DNA from: Starkeya sp. ORNL1
GTDB lineage: Bacteria > Pseudomonadota > Alphaproteobacteria > Rhizobiales > Xanthobacteraceae
Length of the DNA stretch: 64,000 nt
Direction of reading: 5' to 3'
Assembly: GCF_012971745.1 (NCBI RefSeq)
Contig: NZ_CP048834.1
Span: forward strand, 1,798,001-1,862,000
A model generated the notes under the pieces. It did not search any database and was not told the origin of the DNA. It saw nothing but the letters and a program-made list of their open reading frames with translations. This document shows, one piece after another, positions 17,661 through 25,023 of the stretch; the first letter of the stretch is position 1, and the number at the start of each line of letters is the position of its first letter. Position numbers and translations under genes: made by a program.

Positions 17661-18185
17661 TCAGGCGCCGAGCGAACGCACCAGCGCCTTGAAGCGCGCC
17701 GCCAGCTCGGCGCGGCGCTCCTCGGGAATCGTCGCCACGCACTCCACCCCGGCGCCGAGCAGGCGCCGCAGCCGCGCCGCCTGGTGGCGCACGGGAAGCG
17801 TCTGCGCCTCCACCAGCCGGCGCAGTTGCGGCGGGCTCGGCGCGAAGGCGAGGTTCCCCTCCACTTCGCCGCGCAGCCAGCGCGAGCCGGCCCGCGCGAT
17901 CGCCCAGGCCGGCTCGCCGTCGAGCGCCTCGAAATAGGCGCCGGCGCGGATCCTCGCCGCCGCCTCGCTCAGCGGCTGCGCCGGGAAGGCCAGCAGCAGC
18001 GCGGTGAAGCTCGCGCCCACCTCGCGCTCGGTGGCCGGGGCGAGCCGCTCATCCAGCTCTTTGAGGTAACAGCCGATGACCTCCCGCTGCTCGGCCGTCA
18101 GCGCCATCATCGCGGGGATCATCGGCGGATGCCCGGTCATCGCCGCCAAGCACGCGCTCAGCCACGGCGGCAATGAGAGCGTCAT
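17661..18185 (-). CDS. Hypothetical protein of the phage module, overlapping the DUF1376 gene
   Basis: Encodes up to 174 aa, helical and soluble, with no recognised domain (EQREVIGCYLKELDERLAPA, RLVEAQTLPVRHQAARLRRL). From ATG 18185 it overlaps the 3' end of the upstream DUF1376 gene by 137 bases in another frame; in-frame starts at 18140 and around 18120 would shorten the overlap. None has a strong ribosome site, so coupling to the upstream gene is likely. Low-complexity Met/Pro at the N-terminus makes a downstream start plausible. Confidence 0.6.
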   Translation of the reverse strand: MTLSLPPWLSACLAAMTGHPPMIPAMMALTAEQREVIGCYLKELDERLAPATEREVGASFTALLLAFPAQPLSEAAARIRAGAYFEALDGEPAWAIARAGSRWLRGEVEGNLAFAPSPPQLRRLVEAQTLPVRHQAARLRRLLGAGVECVATIPEERRAELAARFKALVRSLGA

Positions 18186-18888
18186 GGGGGGATCGCGCAG
18201 TGGGCGGGCCGCGATAGGCGCTGCGCTGGGCGTTGCGGTTGGCACGGTCCACCTCCTCATTCACCCAGTTGCGCCAGGTCAGCTCCCAGTCGCGCTTGCG
18301 CCCGTCCTTGCCGGCCTTGGCCAGCCAGTAGTTGCGGAAGCGCTCGAACGTGCGCGCCGCTGCCGCCACACCGCCGAGCTCGGCCGCCGCCCAGTCGATA
18401 TTGGCCGGGCTCGGCTGCCAGTCGTCGGCGAGGAAAGCCCCGCGTCCGGAATGGCGCGGGGGCCGGACCTCCGGAGGAGGTACGGGGGAATCTTCCTCTT
18501 TGTGGCTGTGGTTGTGGTTGGTGTGGCATTGCTCCGGCTCGGCTTCAGCCGGAGGGTGGCGCGGCTGTGCGTTCGCCTTGGCGAGGCCACCTTTCCGCCC
18601 GGCCTCGACGCGCTTGCGATAGCGCTCCTCGGTGCGGGCGAGCTCGGTATCGATGCGCTTGTGGGTCCACGCCTCGCCGAACAGCCCGGCCATGGTCTCG
18701 CGCGCGGCCGCCCACTCCTCCTCGGGCAGCCGGCAGATGCGGGCAAGCTTCCTCTCATCATCCGGCAGCGCGCCGTTCTGCCAGTAATGCATGATGAGCA
18801 GCAGGTAGGCGCCATGCTCGGCGGTGCTGAGATGGCCGGTATCGGCGAGATAGTCCGCGACATAGAACGGCATCCACGGGTGGCTCAT
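18049..18888 (-). CDS. DUF1376 domain protein (phage replication-associated)
   Basis: Encodes 279 aa. The N-terminus is a typical DUF1376 domain: PWMPFYVADYLADTGHLSTA, EHGAYLLLIMHYWQNGALP and the basic ERYRKRVEAGRKGG. A Pro/His-rich linker (120-150) leads to a second part with FRNYWLAKAGKDGRKRDW and WRNWVNEEVDR, as in phage replication proteins that load helicase or bind origin DNA. Starts at 18888, directly downstream of a REP-A unit, and its 3' end overlaps the next gene. Part of the 20081-to-17047 operon. Confidence 0.8.
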   Translation of the reverse strand: MSHPWMPFYVADYLADTGHLSTAEHGAYLLLIMHYWQNGALPDDERKLARICRLPEEEWAAARETMAGLFGEAWTHKRIDTELARTEERYRKRVEAGRKGGLAKANAQPRHPPAEAEPEQCHTNHNHSHKEEDSPVPPPEVRPPRHSGRGAFLADDWQPSPANIDWAAAELGGVAAAARTFERFRNYWLAKAGKDGRKRDWELTWRNWVNEEVDRANRNAQRSAYRGPPTARSPHDALIAAVAERVLGGDDRASADDPRDDGADGRAAGGHRLLPQRAG

Positions 18889-18908
18889 GAGAGGGTGCCC
18901 TGCTGCAG

Positions 18909-19009
18909 CATCCTTCGAGGCTCGCTTCGCTCGCACCTCAGGATGAGGTTCGTCTCCAAAAGCCACGTCATCCTGAGGTGCCCACGCCCTGCGTGGGCCT
19001 CGAAGGATG
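18909..19009. repeat. REP-A pair 4, overlapping the DnaA-like gene end
   Basis: Left inner segment CTCGCTTCGCTCG, right stem CCCACGCCCTGCGTGGG. The stop codon and last 13 codons of the DnaA-like gene lie inside this unit. It separates two genes of the phage-like operon. Confidence 0.85.
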
Positions 19010-19645
19010 CTCCAGCCGAGCGCCCTCCCTCCCACCCACCAGAAGCGCCGTCAGCGCCGCCACATCCTCGGCCAGCGACGCATCGCGCTGCAGCAGCGCC
19101 GCGATCTTGCGCACGCCATGCAGGATGGTGGTGTGGTCGCGGCCGCCGAAGCGCCGGCCGATATCGGGCAGCGAGCGGCCGGTGAGCGTCTTGGCGAGAT
19201 ACATCGCCACCTGGCGCGGCAGCACCACGCCGGCGGTGCGGCGATGCGCCAGGATCTCGGCGGGCTCGACATCATAATGCGCCGCCACCGTCGCCAGGAT
19301 CCGGGTGATCAGCACCTGCCTGGCGCCACGGCCGCGGCGCGGGCTGACGCGCAGCCAGTCACGGGCCGGCGTACCGGGCATGGGCGCTTCGTCCTCGTCG
19401 AGCGGCGGGCACGGCTCGGGCGGGGCGAGCCGCAGCACCAGCCGCATGCCCTCGGCCGAGGGCATCCGGACAATGGCGCGGGCGATCGGCCGGGCCGAGG
19501 GGAACAGCCTCTCGTGCACCGGGCTCTTCGGGCGGAACAGCAGCGGCGGCTCGGGCGGCGGCGGCGGTGGCGGCAGCGGCGCCACGCGGTCGCGCTCCAG
19601 CCAGAGCACGCGCGGCATGGAAGGCTGGCGTCGGGGCTCGCTCAT
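18968..19645 (-). CDS. DnaA C-terminal-domain protein, no ATPase domain
   Basis: Encodes 225 aa. Residues about 110-205 match the origin-binding domain IV of DnaA, including RRFGGRDHTTILHG, the DnaA signature that contacts the DnaA box, and PRQVAMYLAKTLTGRSLPDIG before it. The AAA+ ATPase core is absent; instead residues 20-105 are Pro-rich and disordered, with a run of seven Pro. Such truncated DnaA proteins are common beside phage replication genes in rhizobia. The last 13 residues (EHPSRPTQGVGTSG) are encoded by the REP-A repeat. ATG 19645 follows GGGAGG. Confidence 0.82.
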   Translation of the reverse strand: MSEPRRQPSMPRVLWLERDRVAPLPPPPPPPEPPLLFRPKSPVHERLFPSARPIARAIVRMPSAEGMRLVLRLAPPEPCPPLDEDEAPMPGTPARDWLRVSPRRGRGARQVLITRILATVAAHYDVEPAEILAHRRTAGVVLPRQVAMYLAKTLTGRSLPDIGRRFGGRDHTTILHGVRKIAALLQRDASLAEDVAALTALLVGGREGARLEHPSRPTQGVGTSG

Positions 19646-19679
19646 CGGGCGGCCTCCCGAAGTGGCCGCGCTGAGTGGG

Positions 19680-19781
19680 CATCCTTCGAGGCCGCCTGCG
19701 GCGGCACCTCAGGATGAGGTTGTGTTTTAAAAGACGACCTCATCCTGAGGTGCCCACGCCCTGCGTGGGCCTCGAAGGATG
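19680..19781. repeat. REP-A pair 5
   Basis: Left stem CCGCCTGCGGCGG, right stem CCCACGCCCTGCGTGGG. Inside the phage-like operon, between the 93-aa gene and the DnaA-like gene. Confidence 0.85.
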
Positions 19782-19799
19782 CTGAAGCAGAAGGCCCCC

Positions 19800-20081
19800 T
19801 CATTCCCCCGCCTCCCCGCCGCAGACCGGCAGCGTCTCGAAGCGTTCGCGGGCGGTGCGGAGAATCCCCACCACGTCGACGAGGCGACGCTCGGCGTGGG
19901 CCATCTCGCATTGCGCCACCAGTTCGCCGAGCGGCCGGCTGGCGCAGCGCTCCAGCACCACGGCGAGCGCCTGCGCATGGCGGCGCGCCTCCCAGGCGAG
20001 TGCGGAGATCTCCACCGCCTGGCCGGCGAGATAGGGGCTGAGATGCAGCACGGAGGGCGTGTCGATCGGCACAGCGTTCAT
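19800..20081 (-). CDS. Small helical protein, first gene of the phage-like operon
   Basis: Encodes 93 aa, almost all helical (YLAGQAVEISALAWEARRHA, LGELVAQCEMAHAERRLVDV). ATG 20081 has AAGGAAC upstream. It is divergent from the S24 repressor gene, with two operator copies in the shared region, so it is probably the first target of that repressor. No family recognised. Confidence 0.62.
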   Translation of the reverse strand: MNAVPIDTPSVLHLSPYLAGQAVEISALAWEARRHAQALAVVLERCASRPLGELVAQCEMAHAERRLVDVVGILRTARERFETLPVCGGEAGE

Positions 20082-20219
20082 GAATTGTTCCTTGAAGCGG
20101 CGCAGCGGCGTGCGGGCACGCCGGGCTCGGCGATCCGGGGCAATGGGCTGATGGGTACGCAGGCGATTGGCTGTCGGAATGGGGCGCGCGGGGGTCGTCG
20201 CGCCGGCTCAATGCGAAAA

Positions 20220-20240
20220 AATTTGCTCTGAGCGCAAATT
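20220..20240. promoter_or_regulatory. Operator O1 of the S24 repressor
   Basis: Inverted repeat with arms AATTTGC (20220-20226) and GCAAATT (20234-20240). Core TTTGCTCTGAGCGCAAATT matches the other three sites in the window. It lies between the divergent phage operon and the repressor gene. Confidence 0.7.
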
Positions 20241-20251
20241 TATGTCAAGAG

Positions 20252-20270
20252 AAATTTGCGCTCATAGAAA
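20252..20270. promoter_or_regulatory. Operator O2 of the S24 repressor
   Basis: Read on the minus strand the core is ATTTCTATGAGCGCAAATT, sharing GAGCGCAAATT with O1. It is 35 bases upstream of the repressor start codon, fitting autoregulation. Confidence 0.65.
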
Positions 20271-20304
20271 TATGATTTTTTGCCCACATCGCAAAGATGA
20301 CGCC

Positions 20305-21027
20305 ATGCAGGATATCCAGGATCAGTTGCGCGCGTGGATGGCGGCCGGCTTCGAAAAGCGCGGCCGCGGCTCCAAGCGCGAGCTCGCGCATCGTCTCGGC
20401 ATTGGCGAGGCGGCCATCTCCAAGATGCTGAGGCCGGAGAAGGGCAAGGGCTTCCAGACCATCGAGCTGGTGTGGGTGCCGGCGATGGAGGAGTTCTTCG
20501 GCCTCGAGGCGCCGGTGTCGCTGCAATTGCGCACGCCGTCGCCGACGCAGGACAATGTGGTGCCGATGCGCCCGCGCCCGCCGGTGCCGGCCAATGCGTC
20601 GGCGCCGCTGCCGGTGCCGGAATTGCCGGAGCGGCAGATTCCCGTTTATGGTGTTGCGGTAGGGGGCAGTGACGGGCGTATGAAGTTCAACGGCGAACGT
20701 CTCGACATGGTCGGCTGCCCGCCGGAACTCAAGAACGCCGCCAATGCCTACGCGGTCTATGTCACCGGCGACAGCATGGTGCCGTCCTTCAAGCCCGGCC
20801 AGCTGGCCTGGGTGAACCCCAACCTCTCCGCCCGCATCGGCGACGACGTCATCGTGCAATTGCGCCCGCACGACGAGCACGACACGCCGGAAGGCTTCAT
20901 CAAGGAGCTGGTGAAGCGCACGCCGAGCAAGCTGATCGTGAAGCAGTACAATCCGGAGATGGAGATCAGCTTCGAGCAGGCCGAGGTGCTCTCGGTCCAC
21001 GTCGTGGTGTTCGCCTCGCGGCGGTGA
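20305..21027 (+). CDS. CI/LexA-type repressor with S24 peptidase domain
   Basis: Encodes 240 aa. Residues about 1-60 form a helix-turn-helix DNA-binding domain (SKRELAHRLGIGEAAISKML), a Pro-rich linker spans 75-110, and residues 110-240 form an S24 (LexA/CI-like) domain with the catalytic Ser157 in GDSMVPSF and a Lys in the ELVKRTPSKLIV strand. The usual Ala-Gly autocleavage pair is not obvious. ATG 20305 is used; upstream in-frame starts would run through the operators. Such proteins hold phage genes silent and give way on SOS signals. Four operator copies flank the gene. Confidence 0.85.
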   Translation: MQDIQDQLRAWMAAGFEKRGRGSKRELAHRLGIGEAAISKMLRPEKGKGFQTIELVWVPAMEEFFGLEAPVSLQLRTPSPTQDNVVPMRPRPPVPANASAPLPVPELPERQIPVYGVAVGGSDGRMKFNGERLDMVGCPPELKNAANAYAVYVTGDSMVPSFKPGQLAWVNPNLSARIGDDVIVQLRPHDEHDTPEGFIKELVKRTPSKLIVKQYNPEMEISFEQAEVLSVHVVVFASRR

Positions 21028-21049
21028 TCTCCCCTTCTCCTTCTCCGTT

Positions 21050-21172
21050 CCCCACCGCCGTCATCCCGGCCGAAGCGCAGCGAAGAGCCGGGATCGCGTG
21101 AAGGTGCCGCGCAACACCTTCCCACGATCCCGGATCGGCCGTGCCGGCCGTCCGGGATGACGGCGGGTGGGG
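21050..21172. repeat. REP-B palindrome, full copy
   Basis: About 120 bp bounded by CCCCACCGCCGTCATCCCGG and its inverse ending GGGATGACGGCGGGTGGGG. Inner parts carry AGCCGGGATCGC and its partner GATCCCGGATC. Same family at 47563-47662 and, as a half, at 31775-31819. Directly after the repressor gene. Confidence 0.8.
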
Positions 21173-21195
21173 AGGAAGGATGCCCACCCCCCAAT

Positions 21196-21214
21196 AATTG
21201 CTCACAGCGCAATT
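21196..21214. promoter_or_regulatory. Operator O3 of the S24 repressor
   Basis: ATTGCTCACAGCGCAATTT, an inverted repeat with arms AATTGC and GCAATT. 52 bases upstream of the 106-aa gene start. Confidence 0.68.
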
Positions 21215-21230
21215 TTCTCGCTTGATTTAA

Positions 21231-21249
21231 TTTTCTCATAGCGCAAAAT
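21231..21249. promoter_or_regulatory. Operator O4 of the S24 repressor
   Basis: TTTTCTCATAGCGCAAAAT, same register as O1-O3 (shared core AGCGCAA). 17 bases before the ATG at 21266, so a bound repressor would block that gene. Confidence 0.65.
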
Positions 21250-21265
21250 AATCTCCATCAACCCG

Positions 21266-21586
21266 ATGGAGACACCCGTGCCGCAGCTCGATTTCCCCGC
21301 GCTCAAGCGCCGCGTCGTCGATGTCAACGAGGCGTGGGCGCTCGCGATGCGGGGGATCTGCGCGGAGGCGGCGCGGCAATCCGGGCGGTTCGACGAGGCC
21401 GGCTTCGATCGCGCCATCGCCGCCTATGCCCAGGATATCGCCTCCCCTGGCGGCGACTTCATCGCGCTGCTCGACGAGGCCGACGCCGCTGAGGCGCTCA
21501 TCGAGGAAGCCGCGCTCTACGGCACGTCCAGCGAGGCGGCGCACCACTCCACTTACTTCACCCGCAGCGGCCTGCGCGCCGCGTGA
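21266..21586 (+). CDS. Hypothetical protein of the phage module
   Basis: Encodes 106 aa, soluble, helical and acidic (FDEAGFDRAIAAYAQDIASP, LLDEADAAEALIEEAALYGT). Two operator copies lie within 70 bases of its start, so it should be under the S24 repressor. Its stop overlaps a GTG start of the next gene. No family recognised. Confidence 0.62.
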   Translation: METPVPQLDFPALKRRVVDVNEAWALAMRGICAEAARQSGRFDEAGFDRAIAAYAQDIASPGGDFIALLDEADAAEALIEEAALYGTSSEAAHHSTYFTRSGLRAA

Positions 21587-21819
21587 CCCGCATTGTGACC
21601 ATCACCCGCAACGAGGCCGGCATGACCAGGACCAGCGAGCTCATCCTCTCCATCGACGACGCCATCGCCGACGCGGTGTGGGGCATCGACAACCTCGGCG
21701 CGCAGCCGATCGACGAACTGACCGAGCGGCTCGACGAGCTCGGCGCCCACATCCGCCGCATCCAGCGCGAGTTCGACGAACTGGCCGACAGCGTGCGCGA
21801 CGACGACGAGGTGGAGTGA
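21583..21819 (+). CDS. Small coiled-coil-like protein
   Basis: Encodes 78 aa from a GTG overlapping the previous stop (GTGA), or 65 aa from ATG 21622, which has GAGG five bases upstream. The C-terminal half is heptad-like and acidic (LTERLDELGAHIRRIQREFD ending DDDEVE). Second gene of a two-gene unit controlled by operators O3/O4. Function unknown. Confidence 0.6.
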   Translation: MTRIVTITRNEAGMTRTSELILSIDDAIADAVWGIDNLGAQPIDELTERLDELGAHIRRIQREFDELADSVRDDDEVE

Positions 21820-21840
21820 GGAGGCCGCGCTCGGCTTGAG

Positions 21841-21910
21841 CATCCTTCGAGGCCCGGGAAGCGCCGGGCACCTCAGGGATGAGGTCGTTCTTTTAGTGCG
21901 GCCTCATCCC
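21841..21910. repeat. REP-A pair 6, left half, interrupted
   Basis: Left half with stem CCCGGGAAGCGCCGGG and CACCTCAGGGATGAGG; the right half breaks off after CCTCATCC where the MITE-like element begins, and resumes at 22077. Confidence 0.8.
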
Positions 21911-22076
21911 GAGAGCCTGACCGAAAACTCCAATTGGCCCTCATCCCCGGGCTTGACCCGGGGATCCAGCCCCTCCGCATGCACCCGGCCGAAGTCTGGA
22001 TCCCCGGGTCAAGCCCGGGGATGAGGGTGGAAAGGGGCTCCTCTCAACGGATACGTCGAATTACGGGTCAGGCTCT
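21911..22076. mobile_element. MITE-like element, copy 2
   Basis: 166 bp bounded by GAGAGCCTGACC (21911-21922) and GGGTCAGGCTCT (22065-22076). Inner arms CATCCCCGGGCTTGACCC and its inverse. Inverted relative to copy 1 (2429-2583): its left end continues GAAAACTCCAATTGGCC, the inverse of copy 1's right end. It splits a REP-A right half exactly after CTCATCC. Confidence 0.62.
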
Positions 22077-22107
22077 GACGTGCCGCCGCAGGCGGCCTCG
22101 ACGGATG
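22077..22107. repeat. REP-A pair 6, remainder of right half
   Basis: GACGTGCCGCCGCAGGCGGC followed by CTCGACGGATG: the continuation of the unit interrupted by the MITE-like element. Confidence 0.7.
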
Positions 22108-22523
22108 CTCACGCAGCGCAACCTCTTTCCAGAATGCGGATAAAATCGTAATAGCGCTTGCCTCACACCATTCGCCGCATCATAGTACCGTCATCCCATT
22201 GCCATCCGCGGCGCCTAGAGGGCCTTAACGCCCTCGAACGCTTCGCGATTCCCGCCGCGGCCGGCTGCTGTGCGGGACGTTGCGGAAGCTTCGGGGCGCG
22301 CGGTGCCACCCTTCTACCGCACTGCACACCATGCTACGTACCACAAGTCGTATCACGAGGCGTTGAACTTGCATTCGTATCGAAATCTCAGGGATTTCCG
22401 CTCCGTAACTTAGATTCGACTTGCAAAAATGTGGTTTCCTGCCAATTTTTGGTCATGTTGCGATGCACACTATAGAACAGGCGCATGAACTCGCTGGCAG
22501 GATGCTGCAATGACGAGGTCGCG
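22108..22523. other. Gene-free stretch, moderately AT-rich
   Basis: No supportable gene. A hairpin with arms GAGGGC (22218-22223) and GCCCTC (22230-22235) and a region of lower GC from about 22320 to 22480 are the only features seen. No tRNA-like fold or attachment core was found. Confidence 0.5.
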
Positions 22524-22745
22524 ATGACGAACTGGACACGTTACCCGGAGCCGATGTCGGCGCGCCGCGCTCGCTTCGAGGCAGGACGCGCGCGCCATCA
22601 TGGCGTCGTGCTACCCACCGGCCATCCCTATTCGCGGCTCCCGCTCTGGGTGCCCTATCTGGTGGCGCGGGTGCTGGCGAAATTCAACGCCATGCGCCAG
22701 CCGGTACGCCGGCCGCGCAGCCGGGCGGGATCGCGGCCTTATTGA
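22524..22745 (+). CDS. Small basic hypothetical protein
   Basis: Encodes 73 aa, rich in Arg and Pro, ending RRPRSRAGSRPY. ATG 22524 has GAGG just upstream; 22485 is an in-frame alternative. A short hydrophobic stretch (RLPLWVPYLVARVLAKF) could be amphipathic. No family recognised. Confidence 0.5.
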   Translation: MTNWTRYPEPMSARRARFEAGRARHHGVVLPTGHPYSRLPLWVPYLVARVLAKFNAMRQPVRRPRSRAGSRPY

Positions 22746-22843
22746 GGGCCGCCCGCCCGTGCGCCCGCCACGCCCCGCCGACCTGACGTTGCGCGGGGTT
22801 TCCTCTTTTGTGGAAATGGATTACCGGTGGCACTGATGCACCG

Positions 22844-23311
22844 ATGGTCCTGACGCCGATGGTCTGCTTCAAGCCCGCCCAGCCTCATCTCATTGGCTGC
22901 GCCCTTGCCGCCTGCGTGCTCGCCACGTTCGCGCTGCCGGCCGCGGCGAAGACGCCGCACGCCGCCCATCCCCCGGCCAATGCCGCCGGCAAGATGGAGA
23001 AGAGCCTGATGAAGCTCGATCCCACCGAGCTGGCGACGCAGGTGTGCGACCTCAGCGCGATGAAGGCGCTCGGCCGCGACGCCGAGTACAAGAAGACCGA
23101 CCGCGTGCTGATCGACGCCGCCGAGACACCGAAGATCACCGGCGAGAAGGTCACCGGCGAGGGCGGCGCGTTCCGCATGGGCGATCAATGGTTCCGCTTC
23201 GGCTACACCTGCACGCTGGCGAGCGACCACATGAGCGCGGTGGATTTCCGCTACAAGGTGGTCGGCCCGATCCCGGAAGCGAAATGGGCCGAGTTCGGCC
23301 TGTGGCATTGA
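22844..23311 (+). CDS. DUF930 domain protein, exported
   Basis: Encodes 155 aa. A signal peptide covers about residues 1-36, ending LPAAAKTPH. The mature part has MKLDPTELATQVCDLSAMKA, YKKTDRVLIDAAETPKITGE and FRFGYTCTLASDHMSAVDFR, the Cys and aromatic pattern of DUF930 proteins of rhizobia. Periplasmic location is predicted; function of the family is unknown. An alternative start is the ATG five codons on. REP-A follows. Confidence 0.75.
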   Translation: MVLTPMVCFKPAQPHLIGCALAACVLATFALPAAAKTPHAAHPPANAAGKMEKSLMKLDPTELATQVCDLSAMKALGRDAEYKKTDRVLIDAAETPKITGEKVTGEGGAFRMGDQWFRFGYTCTLASDHMSAVDFRYKVVGPIPEAKWAEFGLWH

Positions 23312-23332
23312 GGGCGGGTCGCTCTGCGTGAA

Positions 23333-23430
23333 CATCCTTCGAGGCCCGGCTTTGCCGGGCACCTCAGGATGAGGTTGTTGTTTTAGAGGAACCTCATCCT
23401 GAGGTGCGAGCGCAGCGAGCCTCGAAGGAT
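23333..23430. repeat. REP-A pair 7
   Basis: Left stem CCCGGCTTTGCCGGG, right segment GCGAGCGCAGCGAGC. Between the DUF930 gene and the L,D-transpeptidase gene. Confidence 0.85.
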
Positions 23431-23694
23431 ACCCATCCCCGAGCGCCCCCTGCCCCAGAACCCCATCCATTACCCGCATCTGTTGCAAGCAAGCCGCACC
23501 CTCGCGCAAGGCGCTGCGGCGTCACGTGAATGTCAATGCATTGTTCGTATTCCGCCTGCATAGTCCCAGGCGAAAACCCACCCGCATCATGGCCTGATTG
23601 CGGCCGGATTGGGCGCGACATGTCGCGGGCGGTTCATCGGGCGTTCAGCGGACGGGCACAATAAGGCGCTCGGACGTCAAAAATGGGGCTGACA

Positions 23695-24315
23695 ATGCGA
23701 CTGACGAAGCTTGCCGTAGCGGCATTCATCGCGGGGTTGAGCCTTGCCGCGGCAGCGCCGGCAATGGCCTATGACAATTCCGACAATCCTTTCTTTGCGC
23801 TGTTCAGCGGCAACGGTTTCCGGCCGTCGAACTTCGGCAACGGGCCGGGCCGCGGCCTCGGCTATTCCGGCTCGCCGATCCCGCGCCAGACCGTGGCGTT
23901 CAACGGCAAGTACCGGCCGGGCACCATCGTGATCCGCACCGGCGAGCGCCGGCTCTATCTGGTGCAGAACAACGGCACCGCGCTGAAGTACGGCATCGGC
24001 GTCGGCCGCGACGGCTTCCGCTGGAACGGCGTGAAGTCCATCAGCCGCAAGGCCGAGTGGCCGGGCTGGACGCCGCCGGCGCAGATGCTGAAGCGCCGCC
24101 CGGACCTGCCGCGCTACATGCCCGGCGGCATCGACAACCCGCTCGGCGCGCGCGCCATGTATCTCGGCTCCTCGCTCTACCGCATCCACGGCTCCAACGA
24201 GCCGGAGACCATCGGCCAGGCGGTGTCCTCGGGCTGCTTCCGCATGACCAATGACGACGTGGTGGACCTCTATAACCGCGTCAATGTCGGCGCCACCGTC
24301 TACATCATGAACTGA
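23695..24315 (+). CDS. L,D-transpeptidase (YkuD/ErfK family)
   Basis: Encodes 206 aa with a signal peptide (MRLTKLAVAAFIAGLSLAAA, cleaved near AMA-Y). The YkuD domain ends with YRIHGSNEPETIGQ and SSGCFRMTNDD, giving catalytic His165 and Cys181. It makes 3-3 crosslinks in peptidoglycan or links outer-membrane proteins to it, in the periplasm. An ATG four codons upstream (23683) is possible. Length and motif are normal for the short rhizobial type. An intrinsic terminator follows at once. Confidence 0.92.
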   Translation: MRLTKLAVAAFIAGLSLAAAAPAMAYDNSDNPFFALFSGNGFRPSNFGNGPGRGLGYSGSPIPRQTVAFNGKYRPGTIVIRTGERRLYLVQNNGTALKYGIGVGRDGFRWNGVKSISRKAEWPGWTPPAQMLKRRPDLPRYMPGGIDNPLGARAMYLGSSLYRIHGSNEPETIGQAVSSGCFRMTNDDVVDLYNRVNVGATVYIMN

Positions 24316-24344
24316 TCTGTCTGCTGGGGGGCGGATAGGCGAAG

Positions 24345-24373
24345 GGGCCGGCGCGAGCCGGCCCTTTTGTTTT
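24345..24373 (+). terminator. Intrinsic terminator of the L,D-transpeptidase gene
   Basis: Perfect 8-bp stem GGGCCGGC (24345-24352) / GCCGGCCC (24357-24364), loop GCGA, followed by TTTTGTTTT. Confidence 0.9.
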
Positions 24374-24391
24374 GGGGCTGCTCTGCTTGAA

Positions 24392-24493
24392 CATCCTTCG
24401 AGGCCGGCCCGATGGGCCGGCACCTCAGGATGACGTCGTCCTTATAGGAACAACGTCATCCTGAGGTGCGAGCGCAGCGAGCCTCGAAGGATG
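24392..24493. repeat. REP-A pair 8
   Basis: Left stem CCGGCCCGATGGGCCGG, right segment GCGAGCGCAGCGAGC. Between convergent genes, just after the terminator at 24345. Confidence 0.85.
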
Positions 24494-24516
24494 CCCACAC
24501 AGTACGACGCCACCCC

Positions 24517-24897
24517 TCAATGGTGCCGCGTCGTCCCCGCCGCGTCGCGCGAGAGGTTCTTCGCCGCCAGTTCCTGCAGATAGCGCTTCCAGCGCTCGTC
24601 CTGCTCGCGGCCCAACTGGGCAAAGGTGTCCCAGGTGAAGATGCCGGTGGAATGGCTGTCATCGAACACCAGCCGCACCGCATAATGCCCGACCGGAATC
24701 ACCTCGGAAATGCGCACCTCGCGCTTGCCCGGCACCAGTTGCCGGTCGGCCGGCGAGTGGCCCTGCACCTCGGCGGAGGGGCTCTCCACCCGCAAATATT
24801 CCGCCGGCAGGTCGTAGGCGACGCCATCGTCGAACGCCACGCTCAGCGTGCGGCGATCCTTGTGCAGGCGGATTTCGGTGGGCCAGGCATCCGTCAC
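24517..24897 (-). CDS. DUF971 (gamma-butyrobetaine hydroxylase N-terminal-like) protein
   Basis: Encodes 126 aa from GTG 24897; a TTG at 24942 would add 15 residues not typical of the family. The domain reads PTEIRLHKDRRTLSVAFDDG, then YDLPAEYLRVESPSAE, and VGHYAVRLVFDDSHSTGIFT near the end. Stand-alone DUF971 proteins of this size are linked to iron-sulfur or molybdenum cofactor genes; here the gene is divergent from moaA, which supports that link. Cytoplasmic. Confidence 0.82.
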   Translation of the reverse strand: MTDAWPTEIRLHKDRRTLSVAFDDGVAYDLPAEYLRVESPSAEVQGHSPADRQLVPGKREVRISEVIPVGHYAVRLVFDDSHSTGIFTWDTFAQLGREQDERWKRYLQELAAKNLSRDAAGTTRHH

Positions 24898-25023
24898 GTC
24901 AAATCCCCATCCATCGCGCCACTTCGCCGTGCGTCGAGGCAATTATCGGGCGCCCCGGGCTTTCACCCGCCGGCGCCGCCTCCACATAATGGGAGTATGC
25001 TCGCTCGCCAAGAGACCGGAAGC

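Noticed and set aside
22108..22523. tRNA or attachment site at the phage-module edge
   Set aside because: No cloverleaf fold or repeated core matching another site in the window was found.
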